Assembly: GCF_051014685.1 (NCBI RefSeq)
Contig: NC_135048.1
Coordinates: forward strand, 28,662,543-28,726,542
DNA: 64,000 nt
Source of the DNA: Ptiloglossa arizonensis
Lineage: Eukaryota > Arthropoda > Insecta > Hymenoptera > Colletidae
Direction of reading: 5' to 3'
This document shows positions 42,725 through 54,889 of this stretch, piece after piece. Under the pieces are notes generated by a model. That model ran no database searches. It had not been told where the DNA came from and was given only the letters and a program-made list of their open reading frames with translations. Within the stretch, counting starts at the first letter, position 1. Each line of letters starts with the position of its first letter. Position numbers and translations under genes: made by a program.

Positions 42725-44200
42725 CGACAATTTAGGTTCTCTCGATCGATGGATCGCGTTTTATGTTCTCGTATTGCTCTTTCGAATTGCCATCCGATGT
42801 TAATTGCACGGGGGACCTTGACATTATGGTGAACGTTTCTTTCGAAATTTGCATTTTAGTGAATTCGAAAAATTTTTTTTCTCTTTTCTTCCTCTTCTTT
42901 TCTTCGCGAGCCCGGTGATTATTTTTATAATTACCGTCCGTGTAGAACGCGATACTTAAATTGTAAAATAATTTCACGAGCTTGCGAAATACACTTAAAA
43001 GTTTCTCCGTTTCTTTTTTAAATTTAGAATTCTACGTGTATCAAGGTTTTATTCGGATCTACTATGTGGTGTTAATTCTACCTTGGTAGTATAATCTTTA
43101 TTATTTTTTTTTTTTTTTAATTTGTGATTTAGCGGGTTCGAAAATATTTTCAGTAAGCGTGGCAAATATTTCTGTAATTACTGACCAAATGAAATAATGT
43201 ACACTAGCATGCAAATAATTTTTACGATTTTTACTTCTAAAAACTAAGAATTGCATATGGAGACGTATACTGCTCGTTTGGAATGGCCACGTGGTATTAA
43301 TTGTTCAGGAGGCCTTGACACCATGGCAAACGTTTCTTTTGGAAGTAATTTGCATTTCATGAGATTCAAAAATATTTTCGTAGAGCGTGACGATTATTTT
43401 CGTAAGCGCTATCTAAATAAAATAACGCTTCTGTCGATTATAAAATATTGGCTTGTTCGGAAAGTCATTTCGTTTTTTTCTTTTTTTTTTGGTGAAAATA
43501 AAACAATTTTTTTAAAGTGTACAAACATTTTACTAAATTATATATTCTCCATTTTGGAGAACGAAATGACTTTCCAAACAATCCGTATAAAAGTTTCTGT
43601 AAGTTCTTCTATGAAAGTTAGGTATTTCAACTTAGGTTCTTTTACTCTTCGTTGAAAATTGTTACTCGAATGTTAATCGTTCGAGAGACCTCGACGCTAT
43701 AGCGAACGTTTCCCTTAAAATTTGCACCTCAATAGATTCGAAAATATTTTCGGTAAACATAGCAACTGCTTTTCTAATTACCATCTAAGTGAAATAATAC
43801 TTTCGTCGATTATAAAGCAATTCAACGAGCCACTAAAATCCACAAAAGGTTCTCTGGGTTCTGCTTTTAAAACCAAGGATTGCGTTTAATGTCGGTATAC
43901 TCTACACTCTCGATTACTAACCGGGATTAATCGTACGAGAAACCTTGGCGCAACAGTGATCGTTTCCTGTAAAAGTAATTCTATTTGCAAGTTAATCGAT
44001 TGAAAAAACATCGATAAAAAGGCTTGTGTTACGATTTCTGCGCGCGCAGCGATTATTTCTGTACGCGGTATCCGAATAAAATAATGTTTCTAGCACACGG
44101 TGTTAATTATCATAAAAGCGTCCGTGACACCCCACGGTGACGATCGTTTCTTTCGAAAGTAATTTCGTTCCGGATAATACGCAATGAAACGATGTCAATA
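42725..44200. repeat. degenerate tandem array, about six copies of about 235 bp
   Basis: Landmarks are ACCTTGACATTATGGTGAAC (42817), ACCTTGGTAGTATAATC (43081), CCTTGACACCATGGCAAACG (43313), ACCTCGACGCTATAGCGAAC (43692), ACCTTGGCGCAACAGTGATC (43940) and GACACCCCACGGTGACGATC (44123). Removing the MITE at 43448-43587 restores a period near 237 bp for the interrupted unit. Confidence 0.8.
43448..43587. mobile_element. mariner-type MITE inserted in a repeat unit, 140 bp
   Basis: Left TTGGCTTGTTCGGAAAGTCA, right ATGACTTTCCAAACAATCCGT, with TA on both sides. It is in the opposite interior orientation to the copy at 42550 (poly-T and GGTGAAAATAAAACA first, ATTCTCCATTTTGG last). Confidence 0.87.
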
Positions 44201-45960
44201 TTTTCTAAATCGATATCAAATTAAATTAAATTATTATTATTATTCGATTAAAATTTCCACAATCTCTACTTTTCGTGCATGTCGCTTCAATCGACATACA
44301 TACGTATACGTATAAAATAGATATTCCGAAAGAGGGCCTTCTAAATAATTGTACTCATCGCTTTATAATTTCTCGTATCTCGTATGGTTCTTCGAACGAT
44401 AATACTCGACCGAAATTTAATATTCTTGCAATATATCGTACAAAAAGTGATATTAGATTAATCGAATATTTAATCGCGACTCGAAACACAAAGGAGCGCT
44501 CGTTGTAAAATAATTCCACGAAGAGAAGAAATCTCAGCGTCGGTGGGACCTCGGTATCGCGCTTCCCAGGGAACTATACCATCCACTACCGTGTACACTT
44601 CGCGCGTTACATTTTTATCCGCGACATTTATCATCGAGCGCGATCTTTATCGAGACAGCAGACTCGGCTAGACATCGATCGATCGCGCACCGCCACGGAG
44701 GAGAGATCATGGGAAAAAGAGCCCAGGTTACTCGTTAATAATGCCCTCTCCCGTCCTCCCGAGCCCCTCTGAACGAGAATCGATGAATTCGTAATCGTAA
44801 AAGTGCGCACCGACGCGACCACAGCGGTGAGTGAGCGGCGTGCACGCACGGGACGAGACGACGCATGCGCGTGGCCATGCGCACGCGCACGCGTACTCGT
44901 ACGCGGGGGCAAAATATAAATAAACGACAATAAACACGCGGATGAACCGTTAATACGCGAAGATATCGAGGACGAGGATACATAAGAGAGGTAGAGAAAC
45001 ACACAGGTTTCCTCCTCGTTGTCGAGGCGCGGTGGAAGCATGGGGGTTGATTTTAATACCCCCCAGGGAGAGGGGTTTGTGAATGTGACCTTTATGAAAT
45101 GCTACAACCTTTGTAAGCCCTGATTGCACTTCTTCGCGTATACAGCCGCCCGCACCCGCGCGCGCGTGCCCGCACGTACACACGCGGCGCACACACAGTC
45201 GCCTAGCACCGCCCACGCGTCGCACACCGAGGACCGTATGAAAGCTCACGCTGACGTACCGCGTGTACGTGTACAAAGCGAGGCTAGACACTGCCTTAGG
45301 AGCGTCCGCCGCTCGGTACACGAGCCATTGTTTTTCGAACGTACAAGCTCTCCTGTGTACCACTCGGAACTGACGAGCACGGTCCTGCGGGGTACGACAC
45401 AACGCACCATGAGATCGGAACTCCTCGGCTGCCCGTTTTTTTCTTACGCCCGAGATTGGCGACCGTGGGAAGCACTGAATTCGAGAGCGACGAAACACGC
45501 TGCTACCGACCGTTCTCGACCCTTCGCGCCGGAAAGCGTGCAATGGACAGAAAATAAAAAGTTGTGTACGCGTTTGAGGAATTTAGATTCTGTAACGTTC
45601 GAATATACAGCGTGTGTTTAGAAACCAAAGTTACAAAACGAACGATTAGGATTCGTATCCGGCTGGGCGAAACGAGTCAATCGCCATTTTATTCTCGGTT
45701 ACGGTACGTACGGTTTTACGCGAAAGATAATTCGACGATCGATGCACGTATGATAAATTTCAGCATGGGCGGATATAATCCAATATTTACTAGAGCGATA
45801 CCTTTGCATTTTAACCCGACGATTAATTTCATTTCGTATGAATGTTGACATAATATGTATGGATATACTGGCTAGGTGGAACGAGAATGCCTTTGAACGG
45901 GATTCGAATTTAATTAGAATTTTTTTGGGAGGATTGTTTCGCTAATTTTGTGCGTCGTGA
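44201..45960. promoter_or_regulatory. CpG-rich island containing a CpG-free 100-bp block
   Basis: 44520-45560 is CpG-dense. A 197-codon minus-strand frame (45543-44950) has no recognisable domain. Between about 45032 and 45131 no CG dinucleotide occurs, although the flanks have one every few bases. That block holds a GGGGGT..ACCCCC hairpin near 45045-45070. The block may be conserved non-coding DNA. Regulatory status is inferred. Confidence 0.32.
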
Positions 45961-45989
45961 AATAATTACAAGAGGTATCTTGGCCTATA

Positions 45990-46460
45990 TTGTGATATAT
46001 TGTGATATATATATATATATATATATATAACCTAATGTGCAAAATGAAAGTTTTTCGTCCAGCCGAGAAATTGGTATTTTTCGTAAATTAAGAAAGTTAA
46101 AGAGACGTTGTATTTGATAAAAAAAATTCGTAGAATCGATATTTATAAATATATTATATAGTTTCGAATATAAACTTAAAGTTTCTGAAACTAAGAGCCA
46201 TGATGTATTGACGCCCCCATAATGGAGTCGGAAATAAGTGCCAAGTATGAGTTTCGACACTCATCTGATATTTCAGCCATCGTGATTCTTCGTGGAGCTC
46301 CAGATAACACCGATGCAATATATATATATATATATTTTATAGTGGGCATTATTCCATGAATCATCGTGATGAAATATGGATTAAATGACTCATTTGCAAA
46401 TTATGAACGCACTGTGAGTTCATATCGTGCGATATATGAATATATATATATATATGCTAT
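45990..46460. repeat. three short (TA)n microsatellites in unique AT-rich DNA
   Basis: TA runs lie at about 46005-46028, 46318-46335 and 46438-46455. The surrounding sequence has no gene. Confidence 0.75.
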
Positions 46461-49285
46461 ATTTATTTATAAACGATAGTTTGTCGATTCATTTTGGATC
46501 TCCAATTTTGTTGCTTCCACATTTTGTCACGCGTAACCGTATCAGTTTACCCGCATTTTGAGCAAAAATTTCGACCAGTTACGAATCAGATTTTAAAAAG
46601 AAATATAAAACTAAAAGGTTGTATTACTACCCCTCGTTCTACCAATAGCGTTGCTATTCTCTCAGAGACACTCTTTATTGCCTCTTACAGTATACAGTAA
46701 TGCTCGCTTAAGTTAAAGTAAATCGGGGGTTGACGTCGGTATTATCGTAGAGCAGATAGCGATTTTATTCCAGGGATTGTCTCCGGCTCAAGTCTCGAGG
46801 TCCTCGACGAGGAAAGAGAATAAACACAGCGAAAATAAGCGAGAAAGAAACAGTGGACGGAGTAGAATCGGTCGATCTCGAGCATTTCAAAGGAACACCA
46901 CATGCGACCACGACGAACGGTTCGATTAGAAAAATTAAAATTTTTCATTTTTTCACCGTACCTTTGCAACAACGATACCTACGAATTGTTGAGATCCTCC
47001 CGATTAAAACGAGTACAAACATGACATATATCGGATAAACTTTATTCCAAACAAATTTAAATATCCCGGATGGCGCAAGTAATAGAATAATAGTAAAATT
47101 TCTCCAATATATACCGTGTTTGGACTCGTTTCAATCGGGACGACCTCGCCGATCCATTGACATTATTATTACAAAGATAAATGTGAAAAATGACAAAATT
47201 TAAATTTTCCGTAATTGGAAGTTGTGACGAATGGGGCGCTCCACCGAAGCGCTCGAGAGCGTGTCACATAATTTCTTTCTCGCTCATTCCTACCATGTCT
47301 GTTCGACGTCTTTATTTATAGTATCAGATTACGTTCGAGTCGAGACACTGTGAAGTAGGCGAGAGAGGAGGGGGGGATGGATCGTTAGAATTTAGGCGAG
47401 ACAACTCAACCCGACATTCAAGCGACCATTAATTACCCGATTTTCTAAGATTCTCGATTCTGCGTCATCACAGATCCAGACTCTCGTGTTTTACCAAGTC
47501 GTCTATTACAAAAATCCACTATCCGTAAATTCTCTGTCTCGAATGGTTCTTTCAGGAGCGTTCTCTTTAACTTCCAACAGTACGTACACGCGATTGAAGT
47601 CGATATCTCGTCCCGCGATAGAAGGAAGAAGGTAAACACGCGCGTACGTCGTAGCTCCCCGTACCCAAGCCGCGTTTTCAAAGCTTCTCGGTACGTACGT
47701 ATCGTGACGCTTGAAGGCTCGTCGATCGATGAGAACGCGGCTTGCCTCCTCCGCGTGACGACGTTTACACAGTTTCGACCACGTTTACGCGTGCACACGT
47801 TGGACCTGTCACGTGATCCCCGCCTTTAGCTAGGAAATTGCCGCCAGTTTCTAACTTCTTCCAGCAGCGTCACGGGTTGAAAACTTTGTCGGAAGACTCG
47901 CTGCCAGATTTCATTATGCCCTTTACAAGCTGGGTCAAAGCGATTCCCTCCTCCCCCTTCACCTCTGTCGTTAATACCTGCTTTATTTTCTCGTCCGGAC
48001 GAAGAAGTTCTCTCGACGTCTTTTTCTTTTTTTTTTTTCTGCAAGGTTGTCAGGGAGAGTCTTTCAACCGATCGATCGCGAAATATTAAAAATTGATAGA
48101 GTTAACAGCCTTGCCTGTGACAATATTCGTGATATTAACGCTCGGGTCTATTGCAAAACATTGCAAAACGACGGAATCAGATATATTTATTTCGTCTTCT
48201 ATTTTTACTCTCGATTATTGTCCGTGTATTCGTAGAAATAGTAACGAATGATACGCGCTCACGTTGACTTCGGAGTGCACCCAACCGCTGCTCGTCGAGT
48301 GTTTGGAAAAAGAAATCGCGTTAAAAAAAGAAAAAAGGGAAGAAAAAAAATAAACGCGGGAAAATTAGTTCGAGCGAAATGTCGCGAAATTTTAACCAAA
48401 TTGCAATTTCCCTTTGAAGTTTCATTTCACGTGCGCTCGATCCAATAGAAATCAAGCGGCGAGAGGATATTGCGGGAATATCGTTCCGACAAACGGCGCG
48501 CAAGCGAGCGCTGCGAAACAACGGTACTTCCGCGGTCGTAAACGTTGCTTGACCGTTAAGTTGACTCTTTTCGTCTCCTTCTGGGGGGGGGGGGGGCGTC
48601 GTCTCCGTCCTCTTCTTTCTCCACGGTCCCGTCGCGAGACCGGGGGAATTATTATCATAACGCGCGAGGGGATCCCGCAAATAAAAATAAACGAACGCCG
48701 ATCCGCTCCGCCCCAAGCCACCCGTCCACCCCTCCCATTGGTTGTTCGTCGCCCATGGATGATCGACTCGGGAAAGGCGCGTGGAATTCGTCGGTTTATT
48801 TACCAAACCAGTGCCTCGGGATTACGTAACGCGACGGGTACCTAAAATCTCATCAATATTCCTAGCGTGTTCGAGTCAATATACCATCCGCGGGATAGAA
48901 TTTAATTTTGTTTCCTTTTACGAAAGAGCCTTCCGCCTTATTACCTCGCTCTCAAGGCGAGCTATATATCTTCTCCGCCCTCCTCTACCTCCTCACCTTT
49001 TCCATCGTACCACCATTCTTTCTTCGGACCGGTTAAACTTCCATCGAACAAGTTTCGAATAGAATTCTTTCGCTGCGCGTTAATAGCGACCGAGCGAAGA
49101 ATGAATCCGCGGGAGCTACCCAAACCGAGATGAAACGAAGGAGGAGGAAGGGAAAGGGTGGATGATGATTTTCTTGGAATCGACACCCTCCTCCCTCCTC
49201 CGGACGCACACGAAGAAACCTCCGCCGTCGGAATAGTTTCTCGATCGTGCGCAAAAAATATTTCAAGACTTGTATCGTTTCTGAA
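46461..49285. other. unique sequence with GC-rich islands, no gene recognised
   Basis: CpG-rich stretches lie at 47600-47820, 48240-48850 and 48940-49250, with a G13 run near 48584. Frames to 161 codons (minus 48806-48321) overlap equally long frames on the other strand, as expected of GC-rich non-coding DNA. Confidence 0.4.
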
Positions 49286-49289
49286 AAAT

Positions 49290-49500
49290 TATCCGCGCGA
49301 TTGGTAGAGCAATTTTGCAGAAACGGGAGGAATAATTTAGTTCGCAGATACGGAAATAATACAGTTTGCGGAGATGCGAGTAACGTAATTTTGTGGATAG
49401 AGATACGAATAATGTGATTTGTGGAGATCGAATGCGTAATGCGATTTGCAGAGATACGAATATTGTAATACGATCGAAGGCGATTTTAGATTTTAGATTT
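49290..49500. repeat. short degenerate tandem repeat, about 35-bp unit
   Basis: GGAGATACGAATAATGTGAT-like sequence (GATACGGAAATAATACAGTT, GAGATGCGAGTAACGTAATT and others) repeats five or six times, then TTTTAGAT is repeated three times near 49485. Confidence 0.7.
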
Positions 49501-50935
49501 TAGATTCCACCCATGCCTATCGACGATCGTCGATACTCGCTCGGTTCGTAACCGTTAAAATCTAGCGACGCTTGAACGTAAATGTCTTGTGTTCGATTTA
49601 ACTATTGCACGGAAAGTATTAACAAATGGTACTGTAAATAGCCACGAAATTTTAATTTGTTCAATTTATGCGTTTCTCGACTGTCTGTAAGACCACAGTC
49701 ACCTTAGCCCTTTCGTTACCAAGGATGATTACACTTGTTCGCTCGATCGGTCGCTCGCGTGCGGTAAACGCCCATAGGCGTTCAACGTGTACGCTAATTC
49801 AACGCGCGAGAAGACTTTCCGCACAGGGGGTACGTCTTGCGTAAAGGTCGTCCGTAATTGAAAGATTATCGTTTATGGTCAATTGAATCGTATCGATGAA
49901 ATCATCGATAACGTTAATCTGCACTGCGAAGAAATCAATCTTTTTTTTCCGTTCCAGTTGTATTTTTAAGCCCGATTTACTCCGTATTTACCAATTACTT
50001 TTCCAATGTAACATAAAACGTGTACCAAAGGGTTTAGGCCCTGTGCAAATAGATAAAGTAAACACAGACGAGTACAAACAACGTGGTGCCTCTTACGTTT
50101 GAAACGTTATCGACTCTCAACGCGGGTAACCCATTTCTCATCGAATCGCCGCGCAACAAGAGCCCTTAAGATACGAAAGCAACGATTCTAAATTACCCAA
50201 AACGATGCGCGGCAACCACTTGAAATTGCACGGATCGTGATAAATGTTTAAACAGAGTCGGAGAAGGAACAGAGGATACGTTTCTGCTCGGCAAGTAGAC
50301 CGCGTAACGTTACCCTATTTGCATAAATAACAGCGAGGCGGTCGTGTCTCACACTTTGTATTCCGCGTTCGCTCGTCGTTGTTGCGAGTTTATAGACGGC
50401 TCGTTATTAAACCGATTAAAAAATTTGCGAAAATCTTTCCTCGTCGAATTACACGCGACGGAGGGGAAAAGATAACGCTTGGGACCTGACGGAGATCCGT
50501 TGAGGGTCGAAAAAATTAAATTTTCCTTGTGGAAAAAAAAAAAAATATTTGTTAAATTTGATTCGTGTTCTTGAAGTATACCGGGTGTTTCGAAAATTAA
50601 TCCTACGCTTCTGAAACGTGTTGTAATTGCAACGATACTTTTAATAACAAATACGAACCCTCTCGTGCAACATGGAACAATTAACCGATACGATTCAAGT
50701 TTTAAACGATTGTGTAGATTCTCCGAGTATACTGATCGAATTATATGCCCAGAGAATACCTTGACGAAGAAAACAACTTGTTTACATTGCTTCCTGCCGG
50801 ACATCGCTAGCCAATCAAATTGTATCAACATAATCAGCTCGACAGCGAGTAGCGTCGTAAATAACCTCGACTTCTTTCAAGATTCCATCGTTTAAACAAG
50901 GCGTGGCCATTGTAACCGAACTATCGTTCGTGTTA
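49501..50935. other. unique sequence, no gene seen
   Basis: Mixed composition. A 160-codon minus frame (50831-50349) has no domain. GGGTGTTTCGAAAATTAATC near 50583 resembles the sequence near 22215 and may be part of an old repeat. Confidence 0.42.
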
Positions 50936-50939
50936 TTGT

Positions 50940-51240
50940 TACATCTTTGTTCAATGTACAAATGTTTTCTTTTTATCAATTTTCATCGTTGCACACAATT
51001 TCTTTTTTTTTTTTTTCACCACGACTTTTCATCGTTGTATATAAATCGTTCTCATTAATTACAAGACTTTTTATCGTTACATACAAATATTACCTTTTAG
51101 TTAATCTCACGATTTTTCATCGTCGTATGAAAATTTTCCCTTTTTGTCAATCACGCGACATTTTATCGTTTTTGTAAATTTTTTAATCGCACGACTTTTT
51201 ACACAATACTTATATACAAATTTTTCCGTTTATTGATCAT
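50940..51240. repeat. degenerate tandem repeat, about six units of about 45-50 bp
   Basis: ACTTTTCATCGTTGTATATA, ACTTTTTATCGTTACATACA, ATTTTTCATCGTCGTATGAA and ACATTTTATCGTTTTTGTAA repeat in register, separated by TTAAT/TCAAT pieces. Confidence 0.75.
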
Positions 51241-52004
51241 AACTTGACGAAAGAATGAATTAAAAAAACCGATTCAACTGTATAAAACAATAAATGTCCA
51301 CGTGGTTCAATCATCGAAATGGCGGCCGATTTCACGGGAGCGATTTTCGGAACACCCCGTAGAAGAGAGGCCACCGTTCGTGACTGAAATCCCTTCCGAA
51401 TTCACGACACAATGGCAAGGCTGAATAAAATGCGCAGAAACACGTGATCGGCGAATGAAACGTAAAGAGGCCCTCCTCTCTCTCTTGAGAGCGAGCACGG
51501 GATGAAAAAAAAAGAGGAAAAGAAAAAGAAAAAAGAAAAATAATAAAAGATCTCGGCGAGATCTCGAGATACGATGCGCGCGCGTGGCATCGTAAATAAT
51601 AAATTCCCAGTTCGACGCGCGTGTGATAAACGAAACCGGCTTCGCGCGTCTCGTAATACCTATCATCGTGCGAACCAGTCAGGGGCGAGCACAACTCGGA
51701 GTGACGATCGAATTTCACGTGCAAGTTGCAATTCACGCGACCGCTGCAACGAAATCGCGAGGAACGATCACAGCCGGACCTTGACGGAAATCACCGCGAC
51801 GTTACCGGTTCTCGTCTACGTTCGTGGATCACTGGGCCCTCGTGGATCCTTCCCGGGAATCCCACGGGTCGATTCGAACCGATCTCCTGCGATTAGATCT
51901 GACGCGTCTCGTCTAACGATGGGAAGAAGAACGCGCCGCCACCCGCCGCACGTCGAACGAACTAGTATCGATGCCTGGGGCGATGGAGAGTGACCCCGAG
52001 CGTA
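51241..52004. promoter_or_regulatory. GC/CpG-rich unique island
   Basis: Dense CpG at 51310-52000, with frames of 119-139 codons on both strands and no recognisable domain. Promoter or enhancer use is only a compositional guess. Confidence 0.28.
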
Positions 52005-53210
52005 CTAGTATCGAGGGTTTTGATATCATAGGTTATAGTTATTTTAGAGTGCGTGGAACGATGAGTTTCGATGAGAGTGAGTACTCGATTAGAGTTACTG
52101 GAACATTGGGGGAAATATAATTAATATAGCTATCTAACATGAGTCTAACATATGACTTTTTTTTCTTTGTGTAAATTTTTGTGGAAGAAAACTAGTATCG
52201 AGGGTTTTTGTATCATACGATAATTATTCTAGGGTGCGTGGAACGATGAGTTTCGATTCGAGTGAGTGAGTACTCGATTAAAGTTATTGGAACATTGGGA
52301 ATAAATATTATGTAACTACCTGACTCAGAATATTTATGCTATAAATTGGTGTCAAAGGAAACTAAGGAAACTGGTATCGAGAGTCTCGTATCGTTTGGTA
52401 ATTATTCTAGCGTGAGTCGATCTTGAATTTCGTTATCTGGTCGATAAATTTCGATACCCCCGGACAAATACTCCGTTAATGCTATTGGAATATCGCGAGT
52501 AAATGTATCTACAGGGAGGTTACTCAAACTAATACCGAGCACCTGGTATCATTTAATAATTACTCTAGCGTGCATCGATCTCGTGTGTCGATACCTGTTC
52601 AATACGTTTCGATCTCGTTGAATATCGCAAATGAATATAATTGTTACATACAATTTATAATTTTTTCCCTCTGTGTAAATCGATGCAAAAACTACTCGAA
52701 CTAGTATCGTTCAGTAACTACTCTAGCGTGCGCGTATTTCGTAGAACATTGCGTTTCGATTTCTCCGAATAAATACTCAATTAACACTGTTGAAGTATTG
52801 CAACTAAATGTAACTACCTAACGTAAGTCTTTTGCTCCGTGTAAATCGATGCGAAAAGAAATCACTAGAACTAGTGTCGTTTAGTATTAATTACTCGACC
52901 GCACGTCGATCTTGAATGTCGATACTTGTACAATGCGTTCCGATTTCCCCAAATAAATATTCAATTAACACCGTTGTGGTAACGCGACTAAATATAACCG
53001 CCTAACGTGTATCTGTTTCGGTACTGTGTAAATCGGTGTGAAAAGAAACTACTCAAACTAACATCGTTTAGTAATTATTCCACCGCGCGTCGATCTTGAA
53101 TGTCGATACCCGTTCAATGCGTTTCGATTTCCCCGAATAAATACTCAATTAATGCCGTTGGACCATCGCGACCAAATATAACTACCTAGAGAGCGTGTAA
53201 TTTTTTCTGC
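52005..53210. repeat. tandem array, seven copies of about 175 bp
   Basis: ACTAGTATCGAGG or its variants recur near 52010, 52190, 52370, 52545, 52700, 52870 and 53058. TAATTATTCTAGCGTG, TCGATTTCCCCGAATAAATA and TGTGTAAATCGATG are constant. Divergence rises toward the right end. Confidence 0.9.
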
Positions 53211-53279
53211 CCCGTTTAAATCGACGTCCATATTGAGCCGACGTACAAAGCAACACGATACACACGTTGCTCCGTTTGC

Positions 53280-53972
53280 AACATTTTTTGTTGCGGTTAT
53301 TTCCTAAATTGCTCGTCGGTGTACACGCTTTTTTCTTTGCACACTAATGGGTTTTTATACACGTTTGTAAATAAATATATAGAATGATATATTTTTTGTC
53401 GCGATTGCTTTTCAAATTGCTCGTCGTTATGCACTCTTTTCCACTGTACTCTAATGGGTTTCTATTCCCGTTCCAAATAAATAAATAAATAAATAAACAA
53501 ATAAATAATATATTACATTTTTTGTTGCAGTTACTTTTCAAATTGCACGTCGGAGTACACTCTTTTTCACTGTACTCTAATGGTTTTTTCTAATTGTTTA
53601 CAAATACATAAATAAATAAAGTAATACATTTTTTGTTGTGATTATTTTCTAAATTACTCGTCGGAATGTACTCTTTTTCATTGTACTATAATGGGTTTCT
53701 ATTCCCGTTTAAAAATGAATAAACAAATAAACAAATAAATAAATAAATAAATAAATAAAATAATACATTTTTTGTTGTGATTATTTTCTAAATTTCTCGT
53801 CGTTATGCATTCTTTTCCACTGTACTTTAATGGGTTTCTATTCCCGTTTAAAAATTAATAAATAAATAAATAAATAATACATTTTTTGTTGTGATTATTT
53901 TCTAAATTGTTCGTCATTATGCATTCTTTTCCATTGTACTCTAATGGGTTTCTATTCCCGTTTAAAAATGAA

Positions 53973-54003
<31 letters not shown>

Positions 54004-54235
54004 AATTTTTTGTTGTGATTATTTTCTAAATTGTTCGTCAGATGCACTCTTTTTCATTGTACTCTAACGGCCTTTTCTAACCGTTTACAAATAAATAAAT
54101 AAATAAATGAACAAAATATTACATTTTTCGTTGCGTTTACTTTATAAATTGCTCGTCGGTACGCACTCTCTATCACTGGTACTCTAATGGATTTTTATCC
54201 CCTTTTACAAATAAATAAATAAAATAATATCGTGC
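53280..54235. repeat. tandem array, eight copies of about 120 bp with embedded (AAAT)n
   Basis: TTTTTTGTTG occurs near 53284, 53392, 53518, 53629, 53768, 53882, 54005 and 54124. Constants are AATTGCTCGTCG, CACTCTTTTCCACTGTACTC and TAATGGGTTTCTATTCCCG. Each unit ends in an AATA/AAAT microsatellite of different length, which explains the 108-139 bp spacing. Confidence 0.93.
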
Positions 54236-54885
54236 TCGATTCGAAACAATTTTACACGGTCTCCGCAAAGGAATATAAATACAGGCCACGCGGATTTCAC
54301 TATGACAACGACGCACCGAACAATTAGAAACTTAGCTCGAAAATAAAATGCGAAAACACAACAACGCGCGGCCAGCGGGCTTCACTTTGCATTCAGTCCT
54401 CCACGGCCAGGATCGATAAAACGTTATCCTCGCGCGCACGACCTGTAACGATTATTAATCGTGCCAGCCGTGAAATGTATTAAGAACGACGTCTATGCGT
54501 GATTTTCCTTCGGAGAACCAGCGGAAGAGGTGGCTTCCTGGGCAGGAAAAAAAAAGCCGCCAGCGGAAATTCGTCGCGATAAGAATAATCGAGTCCAGTG
54601 AAGAGAACCACTACCCGGAGCGGCCGGAGGTCCGTTGGTCGGGCCGAAGAAACTCGTTAGCAAATTAAACGCGGTGGTAATTAATCAAACCATTGCGCAG
54701 CTGAGAGCAGCGGACTGTTTCCCGATTTACAAAGTTGCGCGCGACTATTTAACAAACGTGACCGGCAGAATCTCCGTAATCCAGATGTGCTCAATTCGTT
54801 TTTAAGTCGCTCGACGATAAAACTGGTCAAATCTACGGAACGTTGAAAATGGCGGGGTATTGTAAGTTTGTACTTGTTTCGAATC
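54236..54885. promoter_or_regulatory. GC-rich unique island with homeodomain-type sites
   Basis: Balanced-composition unique DNA between two AT-rich arrays. It contains CGATTATTAATCG near 54448 and TAATTAATCA at 54678-54687 (a Hox/Exd-like core). No open frame is worth reporting. Enhancer function is inferred. Confidence 0.35.
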
Positions 54886-54889
54886 GGGG

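Noticed and set aside
44950..45543. 197-codon minus-strand frame
   Set aside because: It is in a CpG island, with no recognisable domain, basic composition typical of chance frames, and an opposing 165-codon frame over the same DNA.
49705..50045. Possible piggyBac-type element between AGCCCTTTCGTTAC and GTACCAAAGGGTTT
   Set aside because: The ends are only loosely complementary and the TTAA sites are absent.
51860..51885. GTTCGAATC on the minus strand, a tRNA B-box-like sequence
   Set aside because: The flanks do not form a T-arm stem and no A box or acceptor stem could be found at the right distance.
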